This document shows, piece by piece, positions 41,873 through 52,626 of a stretch of DNA of 64,000 bases. A program made the translations under genes and the position numbers. A model generated the notes under the pieces. It was given only the letters and a program-made list of their open reading frames with translations, searched no databases and was not told the DNA's origin. Location of the stretch: NCBI RefSeq assembly GCF_018613155.1, contig NZ_JAGGQU010000022.1, forward strand, positions 40,770 to 104,769, read 5' to 3'. Source of the DNA: Bacillus sp. ISL-55 (GTDB taxonomy: Bacteria; Bacillota; Bacilli; Bacillales; Cytobacillaceae). The stretch's first letter is position 1. Each line of letters starts with the position of its first letter.

Positions 41873-42234
41873 GAAGCAACCGCCCTTGTTCGTCACGTAT
41901 TCTCGCACCGAAATGAACATGCCAGTGCATATGTTTATTGCTCTGATAGTTTCCAATGTTAGTCGAAATCGTGCAGGCCCCAATCCTTTTCAAGCTTAGA
42001 GGCAATCTGCTTCACAACTTGAAGCACATCAATCAAAATATCATTTTCCTCACTGGATACTGTTAAAAAGGATAAAATATGTTTTTTGGGAATGACAATA
42101 ATATGTACCTCATAATATGGCCGAGTGTGATAAAACGCGAGAGTCTGCTCCGTTTCAAATAACTTTTCAACCGGGGTTTTACCTGATAATACTTCATCAC
42201 AATAGAAATCTTCCCATTTTTGTTCAGCGATCAT
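41853..42234 (-). pseudogene. HIT-family protein, frameshifted near the histidine triad
   Basis: The frame from ATG 42234 (site AGAGGTG) reads as HIT (FETEQTLAFYHTRPYYEVHI ... VIPKKHILSF) up to EKDWG, then stops at 41959. In the -1 register the sequence goes on as ISTNIGNYQSNKHMHWHVHF, containing the triad HMHWHVH, to a stop at 41853 that overlaps the Nudix start. A single missing base in the GGGGCC run at about 41977-41982 would explain this. HIT proteins hydrolyse nucleotide phosphoramidates. It may be a recent inactivation or a sequencing error. Confidence 0.78.
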
Positions 42235-42295
42235 TTGAACACCTCTTTTAATTGCCTTTCTCCACTTCGGGACAATGAGCCACAAATCTTCTTCA

Positions 42296-42760
42296 CTATT
42301 CTATGGCGTTATTTTGAAGATAATGTTTTATATAATCCATGTAACTTTTTTGCAAGTCTTCAGGCAATTGATCCAAGCTAAAGAATTGAAGATCGATTGA
42401 TTCTAGTTCATCTATCTCTAGTTCCCCGACATATTCATTTGTGGAATAGACTGTAGTCACTGAGTACAGTTCGTCGCCATTGGCTACTTTTAAATAATAT
42501 TCTGCACCTGATATTACACCCTCAAGCTTCAGTTCTCCAATGTCGAGTCCCGTTTCTTCTTTTACTTCTCTTCTTGCAGTTTCTTCGAGGCTCTCTCCTA
42601 GTTCCATCAATCCTCCTGGAAGACCCCATCCTCCGTCACTTCTTTGCTGAAGAAGTAATTGACCTTTATTGTTAAAAACAAGAACAACAGCTCCTGGCAA
42701 AATAAGCGGCCTGTGGCCCACTAGTTTTCTTAACTCGCTAATATATCCCAACTCACTCAC
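42296..42760 (-). CDS. Nudix hydrolase
   Basis: The 154-residue protein has a perfect Nudix box (GLMELGESLEETARREVKEE then TGL), just after GGWGLPG. The first 20 residues resemble those of MutT-like proteins with a short helical lead. Substrate unknown. It overlaps the methyltransferase gene upstream by 4 bases (ATGA), so the two are translated together. Confidence 0.9.
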   Translation of the reverse strand: MSELGYISELRKLVGHRPLILPGAVVLVFNNKGQLLLQQRSDGGWGLPGGLMELGESLEETARREVKEETGLDIGELKLEGVISGAEYYLKVANGDELYSVTTVYSTNEYVGELEIDELESIDLQFFSLDQLPEDLQKSYMDYIKHYLQNNAIE

Positions 42761-43473
42761 TCCATTATTTCTTTTTTGAATATTGCAGCTAATAATGCAG
42801 AGGTTCCAAATTGAGAAGATTTAGGCTCCATGTCTCTCATTTTCCGGATTTCGACTGCTTTAAAGTCGTGAAAAATCTCCTTAAGTTTTTCATCCGTAAA
42901 ACCTAAACCGCCTCTCATGCTTCTGCCTCTATAGACCTCCCAATCGGAAATAGCGCACCCGCCAAGCTCTCCTCCCAGAACAAAACAGGTTAGCGCGAAG
43001 AAACCACCAGGCTTTAAAGCTCTCTTTACCAAATCAATATAACTCATTCTCCTATGAGGAGGGATATGATGAAAGCAGCCAGAATCATAAACAAGATCGT
43101 ATGTACCTTCTTCAATATCCAAATCAAAAATATTGCGTTGAATAAAATTCACGTGGACCCCTTGTTCTTTTGCCCTCTCTTCAGCCCATCCCAATCCTTC
43201 TTCTGATTTGTCGACAGCATCCACATGAAAGTCATTCCTGGACAGATAAATTGCATTCCTTCCGGGTCCACAGCCTAATTCCAACGCTTTTCCCGCCTTA
43301 ATTCTCTCCGTTTCAACATATTCCACTAAGTTCTCATCGGGATGATTTTCAAAAAAAGGAACTTTCTTTTCTCGATCAGAGTAAAAATAGTCCCAATTAA
43401 ATTCACTCTCTTCTTTCAGAAGATGATCTAACATGGTTAATAAATCCTCATAACTATGGATTGTTTCTTTCAT
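42757..43473 (-). CDS. Class I SAM-dependent methyltransferase
   Basis: The 238-residue protein contains SAM motif I ALELGCGPGRN, motif II VDAVDKSEEG, and GTYDLVYDSGCFHHIPPHRR, a layout like TehB/thiopurine methyltransferase-type enzymes that methylate small molecules, including thio and selenium compounds. The substrate is not determined by sequence. The stop overlaps the start of the Nudix gene, forming a two-gene unit. Confidence 0.86.
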   Translation of the reverse strand: MKETIHSYEDLLTMLDHLLKEESEFNWDYFYSDREKKVPFFENHPDENLVEYVETERIKAGKALELGCGPGRNAIYLSRNDFHVDAVDKSEEGLGWAEERAKEQGVHVNFIQRNIFDLDIEEGTYDLVYDSGCFHHIPPHRRMSYIDLVKRALKPGGFFALTCFVLGGELGGCAISDWEVYRGRSMRGGLGFTDEKLKEIFHDFKAVEIRKMRDMEPKSSQFGTSALLAAIFKKEIME

Positions 43474-43591
43474 AAACGCCCTCCAAAAACTGTCTGTTTT
43501 ACCCTCTCTGTTTTAAATTTCATCGCCTTTGTCCTCTCAATTTATCTCTGATATTAATTCGACAAACACTTGGAAAATCCTTGCAAAAACA

Positions 43592-43625
43592 GAAAAAAGC
43601 GACCTTCTTTTCAGAAGAATCGCTG
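43592..43625 (-). terminator. Terminator of the methyltransferase gene at 43.6 kb
   Basis: Stem AGCGA..CTTCT / AGAAG..CGCT (43598-43609 with 43613-43624), then TTTTTTCTG on the minus strand. Confidence 0.75.
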
Positions 43626-43638
43626 AATATACAATGCT

Positions 43639-44235
43639 TTACTTTTCCAAAATAACCTGGATCACATGACCGGTCCCGGTATGCAATTGACCTTCAATTC
43701 GTTCCTGTTCTCCGTAGAAGAAATGCAATACTTTATATCCCTTCAGCCATTGTAACAGGTCTGCTGGATCGTAAAGCATTTCTACTGTTTTTGGCCCACC
43801 TGTTCCATATTGGACCTGGTCCTCTGAATATACTTCAAGCATCACTATGCCACCTGGTTTTACAGCCGATACTAATTTATCAAACACAGTCTTTTGGTCA
43901 TGTTTAGCAAAATGGCCAAAAACCATGATCGCTGCGTCGAATTCAGCACTTGGGACTGAATCTTGAATTAAATCCTTCTGTTCAGTCTTGATTTTCACTC
44001 CATTGTTTTCAGCCAAGGCTTCAGTTTTCTTTAATCCATTCAGCGCATAGTCATAAGCTGTGACATCTAGACCTTGTTTCGCAAGGTAGACAGCATTCCT
44101 GCCTTCTCCTTCCGCGAAACATACAACCTTCCACCCCTTATCCAGCCTGTTTGCCTGATTCTTTATAAATAGGTTTGGTTCCTCACCATACACATATAGT
44201 TCAGACCCAAAACGTTCATTCCATGGATTGCCCAT
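43639..44235 (-). CDS. Class I SAM-dependent methyltransferase (TehB-like)
   Basis: About 198 residues from ATG 44235 (RBS AAGGAGGGG). Starts NPWNERFGSELYVYGEEPN, the usual start of the YjhP/TehB-like group, then VCFAEGEGRNAVYLAKQGLD (SAM motif I with EGEGRN), VTAYDYALNG, and KPGGIVMLEVYSEDQ. Related enzymes detoxify tellurite or thio/seleno compounds. It is divergent from the thioredoxin-like selenoprotein gene, with only 108 bases between starts, but a functional tie is only suggestive. Confidence 0.85.
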   Translation of the reverse strand: MGNPWNERFGSELYVYGEEPNLFIKNQANRLDKGWKVVCFAEGEGRNAVYLAKQGLDVTAYDYALNGLKKTEALAENNGVKIKTEQKDLIQDSVPSAEFDAAIMVFGHFAKHDQKTVFDKLVSAVKPGGIVMLEVYSEDQVQYGTGGPKTVEMLYDPADLLQWLKGYKVLHFFYGEQERIEGQLHTGTGHVIQVILEK

Positions 44236-44343
44236 TCTATCACCCCTCCTTATTATACCCATTACCCTTTTTATAGTATGATTACTATGCATAAGGCTAT
44301 TCTATTTTTAAATGGGTATCAATAAGATAAGGAGGTATATTTA

Positions 44344-44673
44344 ATGAGAGAACTAACAACAATGGATGAAGTTAAAAGCTTGATCAGTGACAATGAATTA
44401 AGCTTTATTTATGTATTGACCGACAGTTGAAGCGTCTGCCATGGTCTGCTTCCTCAGGTTGAGGAAGTGATGAAAGATTTCCCTAAAATCGAAACCGGCT
44501 TAGTAAATGCTGGCAAGGTCGAAGAAATAGCCGGATTCCTGATGGCCTTCACAGTTCCCGTCCTTGTCCTCTATGCAGATGGACGTGAATATTTAAGAGA
44601 AGCCCGGATTGTACAGGTTGAGAAGTTAAGAGATGATATTACTAAAATATACGAAGGTTTTTACGGGGAATGA
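44344..44673 (+). CDS. Thioredoxin-like selenoprotein with U-x-x-C active site (in-frame TGA)
   Basis: ATG 44344 follows an ideal AAGGAGGT site. Codon 29 (44428-44430) is TGA, and the frame stays open to TAA at 44673, giving 109 residues. The protein has the thioredoxin layout: LSFIYVLTDS, then TGA-SVCHGLLPQ, then AFTVPVLVLYADGREYLREA with the cis-proline. Relatives have Cys-Ser-Val-Cys there, so the TGA replaces the nucleophilic Cys. A perfect SECIS-like hairpin with a GGU loop starts 18 bases after it. I conclude it encodes selenocysteine; the likely role is thiol-disulfide or peroxide reduction. Calling it a 68-residue fragment starting after the TGA would be wrong. Confidence 0.9.
44449..44467 (+). 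promoter_or_regulatory. Bacterial SECIS element of the thioredoxin-like gene
   Basis: CTTCCTCA pairs perfectly with TGAGGAAG (8 bp) around a GGT loop, 18 bases after the TGA. Both the distance and the GGU apical loop match the E. coli fdhF-type element recognised by SelB. Confidence 0.88.
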
Positions 44674-44702
44674 TTTGGAGCTTGGAATAACCAAGCTCTT
44701 TC

Positions 44703-45284
44703 TCATTCAGGTAAGTTAAGATAATTTTCATAAATTAATTTCCCGTCAGATGAATATCCTGAGATCTTTGAAATAACGCTTTGGGCATCTTCAACATCTG
44801 ATAAATGAGTCCAGAACTTCCTATTATCGTTAGTTAAAATTTTTGCATTATACTTTCCATGATTGACTTCTAAAATGACCTTAGAAATTTCCGCTTCATG
44901 AATTTCTCCGATGAATACTGTCTTGTATGTATTATCTCCTTTTGAAGAGTAGTCCCCCATTAACCATGTTGCAGTTCCAAAGGTTACAGGCTCGGGTTTT
45001 CCGGATGCTGACTGTTTAAAACCAGATGCCCCTCTGTATTGCCACCCTTTATTTGTATTTGCATAATTAATGATGCCATACCCATTTGTTATTTGGTAAA
45101 TAGAAAAAGCATCCTCACCCTTTATTTTTTCAGTATAGATGATGTTGTCAGTATCGATTCCACTGTCCAACATTGCCTCTTCAATCGTCTTTTGGTCTTG
45201 TTCGATGTCATTTGCCTGATCATCAGTGCATCCAGCAATAAACAAGCCTGTTGCTAAAATAATTGCAAAAACTAATTTATTCAA
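44703..45284 (-). CDS. Predicted lipoprotein
   Basis: From TTG 45284 (after AAAGGGTG) the protein has about 193 residues: a signal peptide (MNKLVFAIILATGLFIAGC) with lipobox IAGC at the cut site, then a beta-rich domain (GWQYRGASGFKQSASG ... TATWLMGDYSSK). It should be diacylated and anchored outside the cytoplasmic membrane. No enzymatic motif is recognised. The long upstream extension to 45443 is not expected to be translated. Confidence 0.72.
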   Translation of the reverse strand: MNKLVFAIILATGLFIAGCTDDQANDIEQDQKTIEEAMLDSGIDTDNIIYTEKIKGEDAFSIYQITNGYGIINYANTNKGWQYRGASGFKQSASGKPEPVTFGTATWLMGDYSSKGDNTYKTVFIGEIHEAEISKVILEVNHGKYNAKILTNDNRKFWTHLSDVEDAQSVISKISGYSSDGKLIYENYLNLPE

Positions 45285-45519
45285 AGAATCACCCTTTACT
45301 TTTACTGTAACATAACCATTTAAAAATAGAGCTTGATTCACTAAACATTCGAACTCTTTAATACACCAAACAAGGGTCCCAGAACTAGATTTCCTCTGAT
45401 TATGTAATTCGTCCTTAAAATTATCCTTTCCTTTATATTCCATAAAGTTATAAGTATGAATGCATCAGAACTATGTAAAATAATCAATGGACCAACTTCC
45501 TTTCATAAGGAGAAAATAC

Positions 45520-46059
45520 ATGAATATAGAAACGATAAGGAGTGCGATCATGGGAATTTTAAGCGGGAATCCTAAAGATGAACCAATGCATTATGGTGAA
45601 GTATATGGTACGTGGAGCCATCTATCGGTCAATCATGGACTGATTGCAGGATATCAGACATTCATCAATCATATAGGTGATGAGGACCTTAAAAAACTAG
45701 TTCAAGAAGCTATTGAAGCAATGCAGGAAGAAAACAAGCAGGTTGAGGAATTGCTTAAATCTAACGGAATCGGTCTTCCTCCTGCACCTCCAGAACGCCC
45801 AGTTGCTCACCTGGAAGATATTCCACCAGGAGCAAGATTCAGTGACCCTGAGATTGCTGCTGCTGTTTCAAAGGATGTTGCTGAAGGATTGGTAGCTGCG
45901 AGCGCAATGATTGGCCAATCCATCAGGGAAGATATTGCTTTAATGTATGGCCAGTTCCATATGGCTAAAGCACAATTCGGGGCTAAGATGCTTAAATTGA
46001 ATAAAACTAAAGGATGGCTGGTTCCACCTCCATTGCAAGTTAAATCTACAGAGAGTTAA
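45520..46059 (+). CDS. DUF3231 family protein
   Basis: About 179 residues from ATG 45520 (AAGGAGA, nine bases spacing). It matches the helical DUF3231 domain: MHYGEVYGTWSHLSVNHGLI, then the helix with EAMQEENKQVEELLKSNG and PPAPPERP, then the second half with FSDPEIAAAVSKDVAEGLVA and MYGQFHMAKAQFG. The domain is a four-helix ferritin-like bundle in spore formers (some are coat-associated), with no metal ligands defined here. Monocistronic; a terminator follows. Confidence 0.83.
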   Translation: MNIETIRSAIMGILSGNPKDEPMHYGEVYGTWSHLSVNHGLIAGYQTFINHIGDEDLKKLVQEAIEAMQEENKQVEELLKSNGIGLPPAPPERPVAHLEDIPPGARFSDPEIAAAVSKDVAEGLVAASAMIGQSIREDIALMYGQFHMAKAQFGAKMLKLNKTKGWLVPPPLQVKSTES

Positions 46060-46090
46060 ATAATAATATTATGTAAACAGTTTTGAGAAG

Positions 46091-46128
46091 AAAAACAGCA
46101 GATTCCCCTGGAAACTGCTGTTTTTGAT
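46091..46128 (+). terminator. Terminator of the DUF3231 gene
   Basis: Stem AAAAACAGCAG / CTGCTGTTTTT (46091-46101 with 46115-46125). Confidence 0.87.
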
Positions 46129-46162
46129 TGATTATGGAATCTGTACGAAGGATACTCTCGGT

Positions 46163-46890
46163 TTTCGGACAATATCCTGTTGCATTCCTTCTAATTTGTC
46201 CGAAGGCTACTCATGTTCAGACAAAATCCTGTTGGTTTCCTCTTAATTTGTCCGAAGTCTACCCCTGTTCAGACAATATCCCGTGTGTTTTCTTCTAATT
46301 TGTCCGAAGTATACTTGGGTTCGGACAATATCCCTTTGGTTTTCTTCTAATTTGTCCGAAGTACACTCCTGTTCGGACAATATCCCGTTGGTTTTCTTCT
46401 AATTTGTCCGAAGTACACCCTTGTTCAGACAATATCCCGTTGGTTTTCTTCTAATTTGTCCGAAGTCTACCCCTGTTCAGACAATATCCCGTGTGTTTTC
46501 TTCTAATTTGTCCGAAGTATACTTGGGTTCGGACAATATCCCGTTTGTTTCCTTCTAATTTGTCCGAAGTACACCCTTGTTCAGACAAAATCCTCTTGGT
46601 TTTCTTCTAATTTGTCCGAAGCACACTCATGTTCGGACAATATCCCGTTGCATTCCTTCTAATTTGTCCGAAGTCTACCCCTGTTCGGACAAAACCCCGT
46701 TGCATTCCTTCTCATTTGTCCCAAGTTCACCGGTGTTCGGACAAAACCCCGTTGATTTTCTTCCAATTTGTCCGAAGTTCACCCTTGTTCGGACAAAACC
46801 CCGTTGCATTCCTTCTAATTTGTCCGAAGTTCACCCTTGTTCGGACAAAACCCCGTTGACATTTCTTCTAATTTGCCAGAAGCCTATAAC
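46163..46890. repeat. 14-copy 52-bp tandem repeat with internal inverted repeats
   Basis: Fourteen near-identical 52-base units run without interruption (first units begin at about 46163, 46215, 46267 and so on). Each has GTTC(G/A)GACAA at one end and TTGTCCGAA in the other half, an inverted pair about 25 bases apart, separated by a variable stretch with CCCGTTG and TTCTTCTAA. The period is not a multiple of three, so open frames crossing it are not coding. It fills most of the 885-base gap between the DUF3231 gene and selB. No spacers as in CRISPR. Confidence 0.92.
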
Positions 46891-46944
46891 TATGTTTTGG
46901 AATATGTGCAAGAACTGCACCTTTCAATAATCCATTTGATAGGG

Positions 46945-48828
46945 TTATTTCCTCCAAACCCTCTTGTTCTCGACTCTTCTTGTGTACCCGAGTGTATCGA
47001 GACGCTCCAGGAAAGGAATCATGTATTTCCGCGATAACTCCACTGCTTCCTTAGCCTGGGGTACTTCAAATTCATCTCCTGTACGTTTTCTTAGCTTATC
47101 AACCGCATCAGCAAAATGAGTGCCGTACCAGGCATATTGATCATCTAGGGGGACAATTTCACCCTGGTCTTCAAGGAAGCGTTTCAACTCAACTGCTATG
47201 GAGTCCGGGATGCCGGCATTTTTTATATAATCATTCAGATAAGCAACCTTCAGTCCATCTGCCTTAAGTTCATTAAGCATATTCTCTGTCCGCTTCACCC
47301 AGTTTTTAGGGACATGAGGCACGAAGCTTGCCAGGTAAATATACTGTTCCTTCCTGACAAATAAGCCCTTGTTGATGCCATTTTCAATAATGAATTCAAG
47401 CAAAGTTTTAGAAAATGATTTTTGCAGTGACTGAAGCAGCTCTGCTTTATTAATCCCTGTTCTCATTGGGTTTTCCTGATGGTAATCTTCCAGCCGGTCC
47501 TTGATATCCTCTTCAATGAGTTCAACAACTGAGATAAGGGCATATTCCTTATTCGAAATCTGAACAAACTGATCATCGTTCAGATTGGCCAAAATCGATC
47601 CTTCATCCAGAGCAGTTCGCTTTATCAGTTCTTCAACAGATAAACTCTTCGCTTCATATAAAGCAGCATTTATACGTTCAATCGGTGTGCCTGCCTTCTT
47701 TTTCTCCAGCTCTTCTATTGTCTGCTGACCAAATCGATATTTATTTCCGCGCGGGTCAATTACCCAACCGCCGCCAATCGTTTCCTGCGGACTTGGCCTG
47801 CGGACGATGAACCGGTCCCCACGCTTCGTGACGATTTTTTCATCCAGACGGAGCTGACAAAGTATCTCCCCGTTGTCCTCTTTTAGCTCATTCCGGTCAA
47901 AAAAGACAATCCGGCCCATTACTTCGGCGGTACCGATATGGCACTTAATTGGCGTCCTTTGTTTTACTAAATGCTCGAGGTCCTCGACAACCCTGATTGC
48001 GACATCAATCGTATTCGTTACGATAAAATTTTCAGAGGAAACAAGGACCTCGCCCCGTTCGAGATCATCCTTCGAAACGCCCGTTAGATTGATGGCTGCT
48101 CTCTGCCCTGCGTAAGCTGACTTTGCTGGCTGATGATGCACCTGCAGCTGACGTGCTCTCACTTCAACTCCGGACGGCATGACTTTTAAAAGCTGTCCCT
48201 CTTCAACTGTCCCCTCATAAACAGTGCCTCTGACTACGGTGCCTTGTCCTTTAACCGTAAATACCTGGTCAATTGGCAGGCGGAAGGCTCCCTTGGCATC
48301 ACGCATTTCTTGCTCTTTCAGCGTTTCTATGATCAACTCTTTTAATTCTTGTATTCCTTTTTTAGATAGACTATCGACCATCATAAAAGGCGCATTCTCA
48401 AAGACTGAGCCTTCAAGCTCACTTAAAATATCATCTTTCACAAGTTCTATGAACTCTTCTTCCACCCTGTCAATCTTTGTGATTGCAATAATACCAGAAC
48501 GAATTCCGAGGAAGCCTAGTATATCCAGATGTTCCTTTGTTTGTGGCATGACACCTTCATCCGCAGCAACCACCAGTACTACAAGGTCAATTCCCGCAAC
48601 GCCGGCAATCATCTGGCGGATGAACCGCTCATGTCCAGGCACATCAACAACAGAAATTTGCAGCTCCTCATCTTCATATAATGGCGCAAAGCCAAGTTCA
48701 ATTGAAATTTGCCGCTCTTTTTCTTCTTTCAGGCGATCCGTATCCACGTTTGTCAACGCCTTGGTCAGCGACGTCTTCCCGTGGTCAATATGACCTGCCA
48801 TTCCAATGGTAAAATACCTCTTGCTCAA
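46945..48828 (-). CDS. selB: Selenocysteine-specific elongation factor SelB
   Basis: The 627-residue protein has the GTPase G1 motif GHIDHGKT (12-19), G3 DVPGHERF, and G4 TKID, two EF-Tu-like beta-barrel domains, and C-terminal winged-helix repeats (about 370-627, e.g. IEELEKKKAGTPIERINAAL and the last WH domain TRRVENKRVWRK). The C-terminal winged helices are unique to SelB and bind the SECIS loop while the GTPase part carries Sec-tRNA. B. subtilis lacks this gene. TTG 48828 follows GAGGGTG. selA, selC and selD are not in the window. Two TGA-containing genes 3 and 8 kb away are natural clients. Confidence 0.95.
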   Translation of the reverse strand: MSKRYFTIGMAGHIDHGKTSLTKALTNVDTDRLKEEKERQISIELGFAPLYEDEELQISVVDVPGHERFIRQMIAGVAGIDLVVLVVAADEGVMPQTKEHLDILGFLGIRSGIIAITKIDRVEEEFIELVKDDILSELEGSVFENAPFMMVDSLSKKGIQELKELIIETLKEQEMRDAKGAFRLPIDQVFTVKGQGTVVRGTVYEGTVEEGQLLKVMPSGVEVRARQLQVHHQPAKSAYAGQRAAINLTGVSKDDLERGEVLVSSENFIVTNTIDVAIRVVEDLEHLVKQRTPIKCHIGTAEVMGRIVFFDRNELKEDNGEILCQLRLDEKIVTKRGDRFIVRRPSPQETIGGGWVIDPRGNKYRFGQQTIEELEKKKAGTPIERINAALYEAKSLSVEELIKRTALDEGSILANLNDDQFVQISNKEYALISVVELIEEDIKDRLEDYHQENPMRTGINKAELLQSLQKSFSKTLLEFIIENGINKGLFVRKEQYIYLASFVPHVPKNWVKRTENMLNELKADGLKVAYLNDYIKNAGIPDSIAVELKRFLEDQGEIVPLDDQYAWYGTHFADAVDKLRKRTGDEFEVPQAKEAVELSRKYMIPFLERLDTLGYTRRVENKRVWRK

Positions 48829-49023
48829 ATGCCGACACCCTCTTTTAATATGTATAAAATAACTCTAACTTTAAAAACAAAATAGTTCAAGCAACGAAAA
48901 TTGGACAATTGCTTTTCTGCCTATTCATGTCTAAATGTCGCAAAGTTTAGATATCCGCCCTGTCCATTATTCCTTTGAAATCATATCTTAATAAGACGAA
49001 ATAATGTATAGGGAGTGAAGAAC

Positions 49024-49242
49024 GTGAGTGAACATCCGAAAAAATCAAATCCCATCCCCAATAGCCTTGTTGATTTATTTGTAACGGACATTCTGCAGAA
49101 AAACGGAATCAGCAAAAAGGATATTAAAGATAAGATCACTGATGATAAAAAACAGGCTATCAAAGAATTAGTTGAAGATCTAAGCAAGCAAGTGGAGTCA
49201 TTCGTTAACAGCAATTCTAACAAAGAACCGGGCCAGAATTAA
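49024..49242 (+). CDS. Hypothetical 72-residue helical protein
   Basis: From GTG 49024 (after AGGGAGTG) a 72-residue protein with a proline-rich start (HPKKSNPIPN) and an amphipathic helical core (VDLFVTDILQKNGISKKDIK ... ELVEDLSKQVESFVNS). It lies just before two CotX-like spore coat genes and has its own terminator. Not recognised; perhaps a coat-related small protein, by position only. Confidence 0.62.
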   Translation: MSEHPKKSNPIPNSLVDLFVTDILQKNGISKKDIKDKITDDKKQAIKELVEDLSKQVESFVNSNSNKEPGQN

Positions 49243-49256
49243 TAGACTAACCCCCA

Positions 49257-49285
49257 GACACCCTATAGATGGGTGTCTATTTTTT
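49257..49285 (+). terminator. Terminator
   Basis: Stem AGACACCC / GGGTGTCT (49257-49264 with 49271-49278), then ATTTTTTT. Confidence 0.9.
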
Positions 49286-49376
49286 TAAAAATGGACTCTA
49301 TTTAGGTTATATACACAAGCTATTGAGAGGCTTCAGTAATAAGATATTCCATACTAGATTAAAAGGAGTGAAAGCA

Positions 49377-49808
49377 ATGTCAAACTATTACCATAATCAC
49401 AACCCGCACCATTCTGGTAAAAGCTGCAAGAAAAAAGCAGATGTTGAGCAGGAGGCAGTCCAGTTAGAGTATACGGAGCAGGACTCTGATGAATTAATTT
49501 GGATTAAAGACTCTTGTAACATCAAGGTTCATACTACTGACACACAAGCAGCGGTATCATTGCAGGTTGCCCTGCAATTAGCCATCGCGTTAGTCATCAG
49601 CATTACAATTGGAGACTCTGACCAAGGACAATACGTCTCCCAGCAGCTAATTCAGGAAATGGGAACTGAACAATCGAACACGCAAAAAATCATTATCAAC
49701 AATTCCAAAGATGTCAACGTTACAACAACTGATACAGATGTAGCAGTAAATGTTCAAGCATTACTGCAGGTTCTTGTTGCCCTCGTTGCTGAATTGGACA
49801 TTCTGTAA
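49377..49808 (+). CDS. Spore coat protein, CotX family
   Basis: From ATG 49377 (RBS AAAAGGAGTG) a 143-residue protein: a His/Asn/Lys-rich N-terminus (YYHNHNPHHSGKSCKKK) and two CotX domains in tandem (IWIKDSCNIKVHTTDTQAAV ... LAIALVISITIG; KIIINNSKDVNVTTTDTDVA ... LLQVLVALVAEL). CotX-like proteins assemble in the insoluble outer coat (crust) late in sporulation. The next gene is a paralogue 28 bases downstream. I see no clear sigma-K promoter. Upstream frame extension to 49269 is rejected. Confidence 0.9.
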   Translation: MSNYYHNHNPHHSGKSCKKKADVEQEAVQLEYTEQDSDELIWIKDSCNIKVHTTDTQAAVSLQVALQLAIALVISITIGDSDQGQYVSQQLIQEMGTEQSNTQKIIINNSKDVNVTTTDTDVAVNVQALLQVLVALVAELDIL

Positions 49809-49836
49809 CCTACTAATCTTGAAAGAGGTGAAAAAG

Positions 49837-50268
49837 ATGAGCAATGAAAAAAAATGGAGAGCGTTGGACCATTGTGATACTGGAAAAGGAAAAGAAGCAG
49901 ATGTGGCTCAGGAGGCTGATCAAAAGCTAATCACAAAGCAACAGTCTTTCGAATGGATCATTATCAAGGATTCAGAATGCATCGATGTTCATACAACTGA
50001 TACTCAGGCAGCTATCTCCTTGCAACTGGGCCTCCAGGCTGCAATTGCTGCTGTCATCAGCATCGCGATTGGGGATTCTGATAAAAGCAAAGCCGTTGTC
50101 AATGAAATCAAACAAGTAATCAAGACTAAACAGAGAAATACACAAAAAACAATTATTGAAGGTTCCAAACATGTTGAAGTCAAGACAACTGATACAGATA
50201 TCGCTGTGAACATTCAGGCGCTCCTTCAGATCCTGGTTACCTTGGTAGCAAAGCTAGATATCCTTTAA
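49837..50268 (+). CDS. Spore coat protein, CotX family (second copy)
   Basis: From ATG 49837 (RBS AAAGAGGTG) a 143-residue paralogue of the preceding gene with the same two CotX domains (WIIIKDSECIDVHTTDTQAA; KTIIEGSKHVEVKTTDTDIA). The N-terminus differs and has a single Cys (LDHCDTGKGK). Both genes probably share one transcript and arose by duplication. The product is expected in the spore crust. Confidence 0.9.
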   Translation: MSNEKKWRALDHCDTGKGKEADVAQEADQKLITKQQSFEWIIIKDSECIDVHTTDTQAAISLQLGLQAAIAAVISIAIGDSDKSKAVVNEIKQVIKTKQRNTQKTIIEGSKHVEVKTTDTDIAVNIQALLQILVTLVAKLDIL

Positions 50269-50295
50269 ACCAAGATGTTTGACCTAGATAAAGTT

Positions 50296-50324
50296 CAGCC
50301 TGCAGACAAGAATTCTGCAGGCTG
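50296..50324. terminator. Terminator between cotX-like genes and the hut operon
   Basis: Eleven-base perfect stem CAGCCTGCAGA / TCTGCAGGCTG with a seven-base loop; short U-rich stretch (TTCGATTTG). Located between convergent units. Confidence 0.75.
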
Positions 50325-50337
50325 TTCGATTTGCATG

Positions 50338-52567
<2,230 letters not shown>

Positions 52568-52626
52568 TTAAGTGATATCAAAACGGGCCATGTTTGATTT
52601 CTATCCAAACACCGTCTCTTTACATT

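Noticed and set aside
44467..44673. A separate 68-residue gene starting at ATG 44467
   Set aside because: It is the second half of the thioredoxin-like frame; the ideal ribosome site and the N-terminal half lie upstream of the in-frame TGA.
46163..46890. CRISPR array
   Set aside because: Units are contiguous 52-bp repeats with no unique spacers, and no cas genes are near.
46577..46930. Open frames of 60-120 codons with repeated peptides in the 46-47 kb region
   Set aside because: They run through the 52-bp tandem repeat, whose period is not divisible by three, so similar frames arise in all registers; no ribosome site.
48829..49023. tRNA-Sec (selC) or selA next to selB
   Set aside because: I looked for a cloverleaf or coding frame in the gap and on both sides; only AT-rich intergenic sequence is present.
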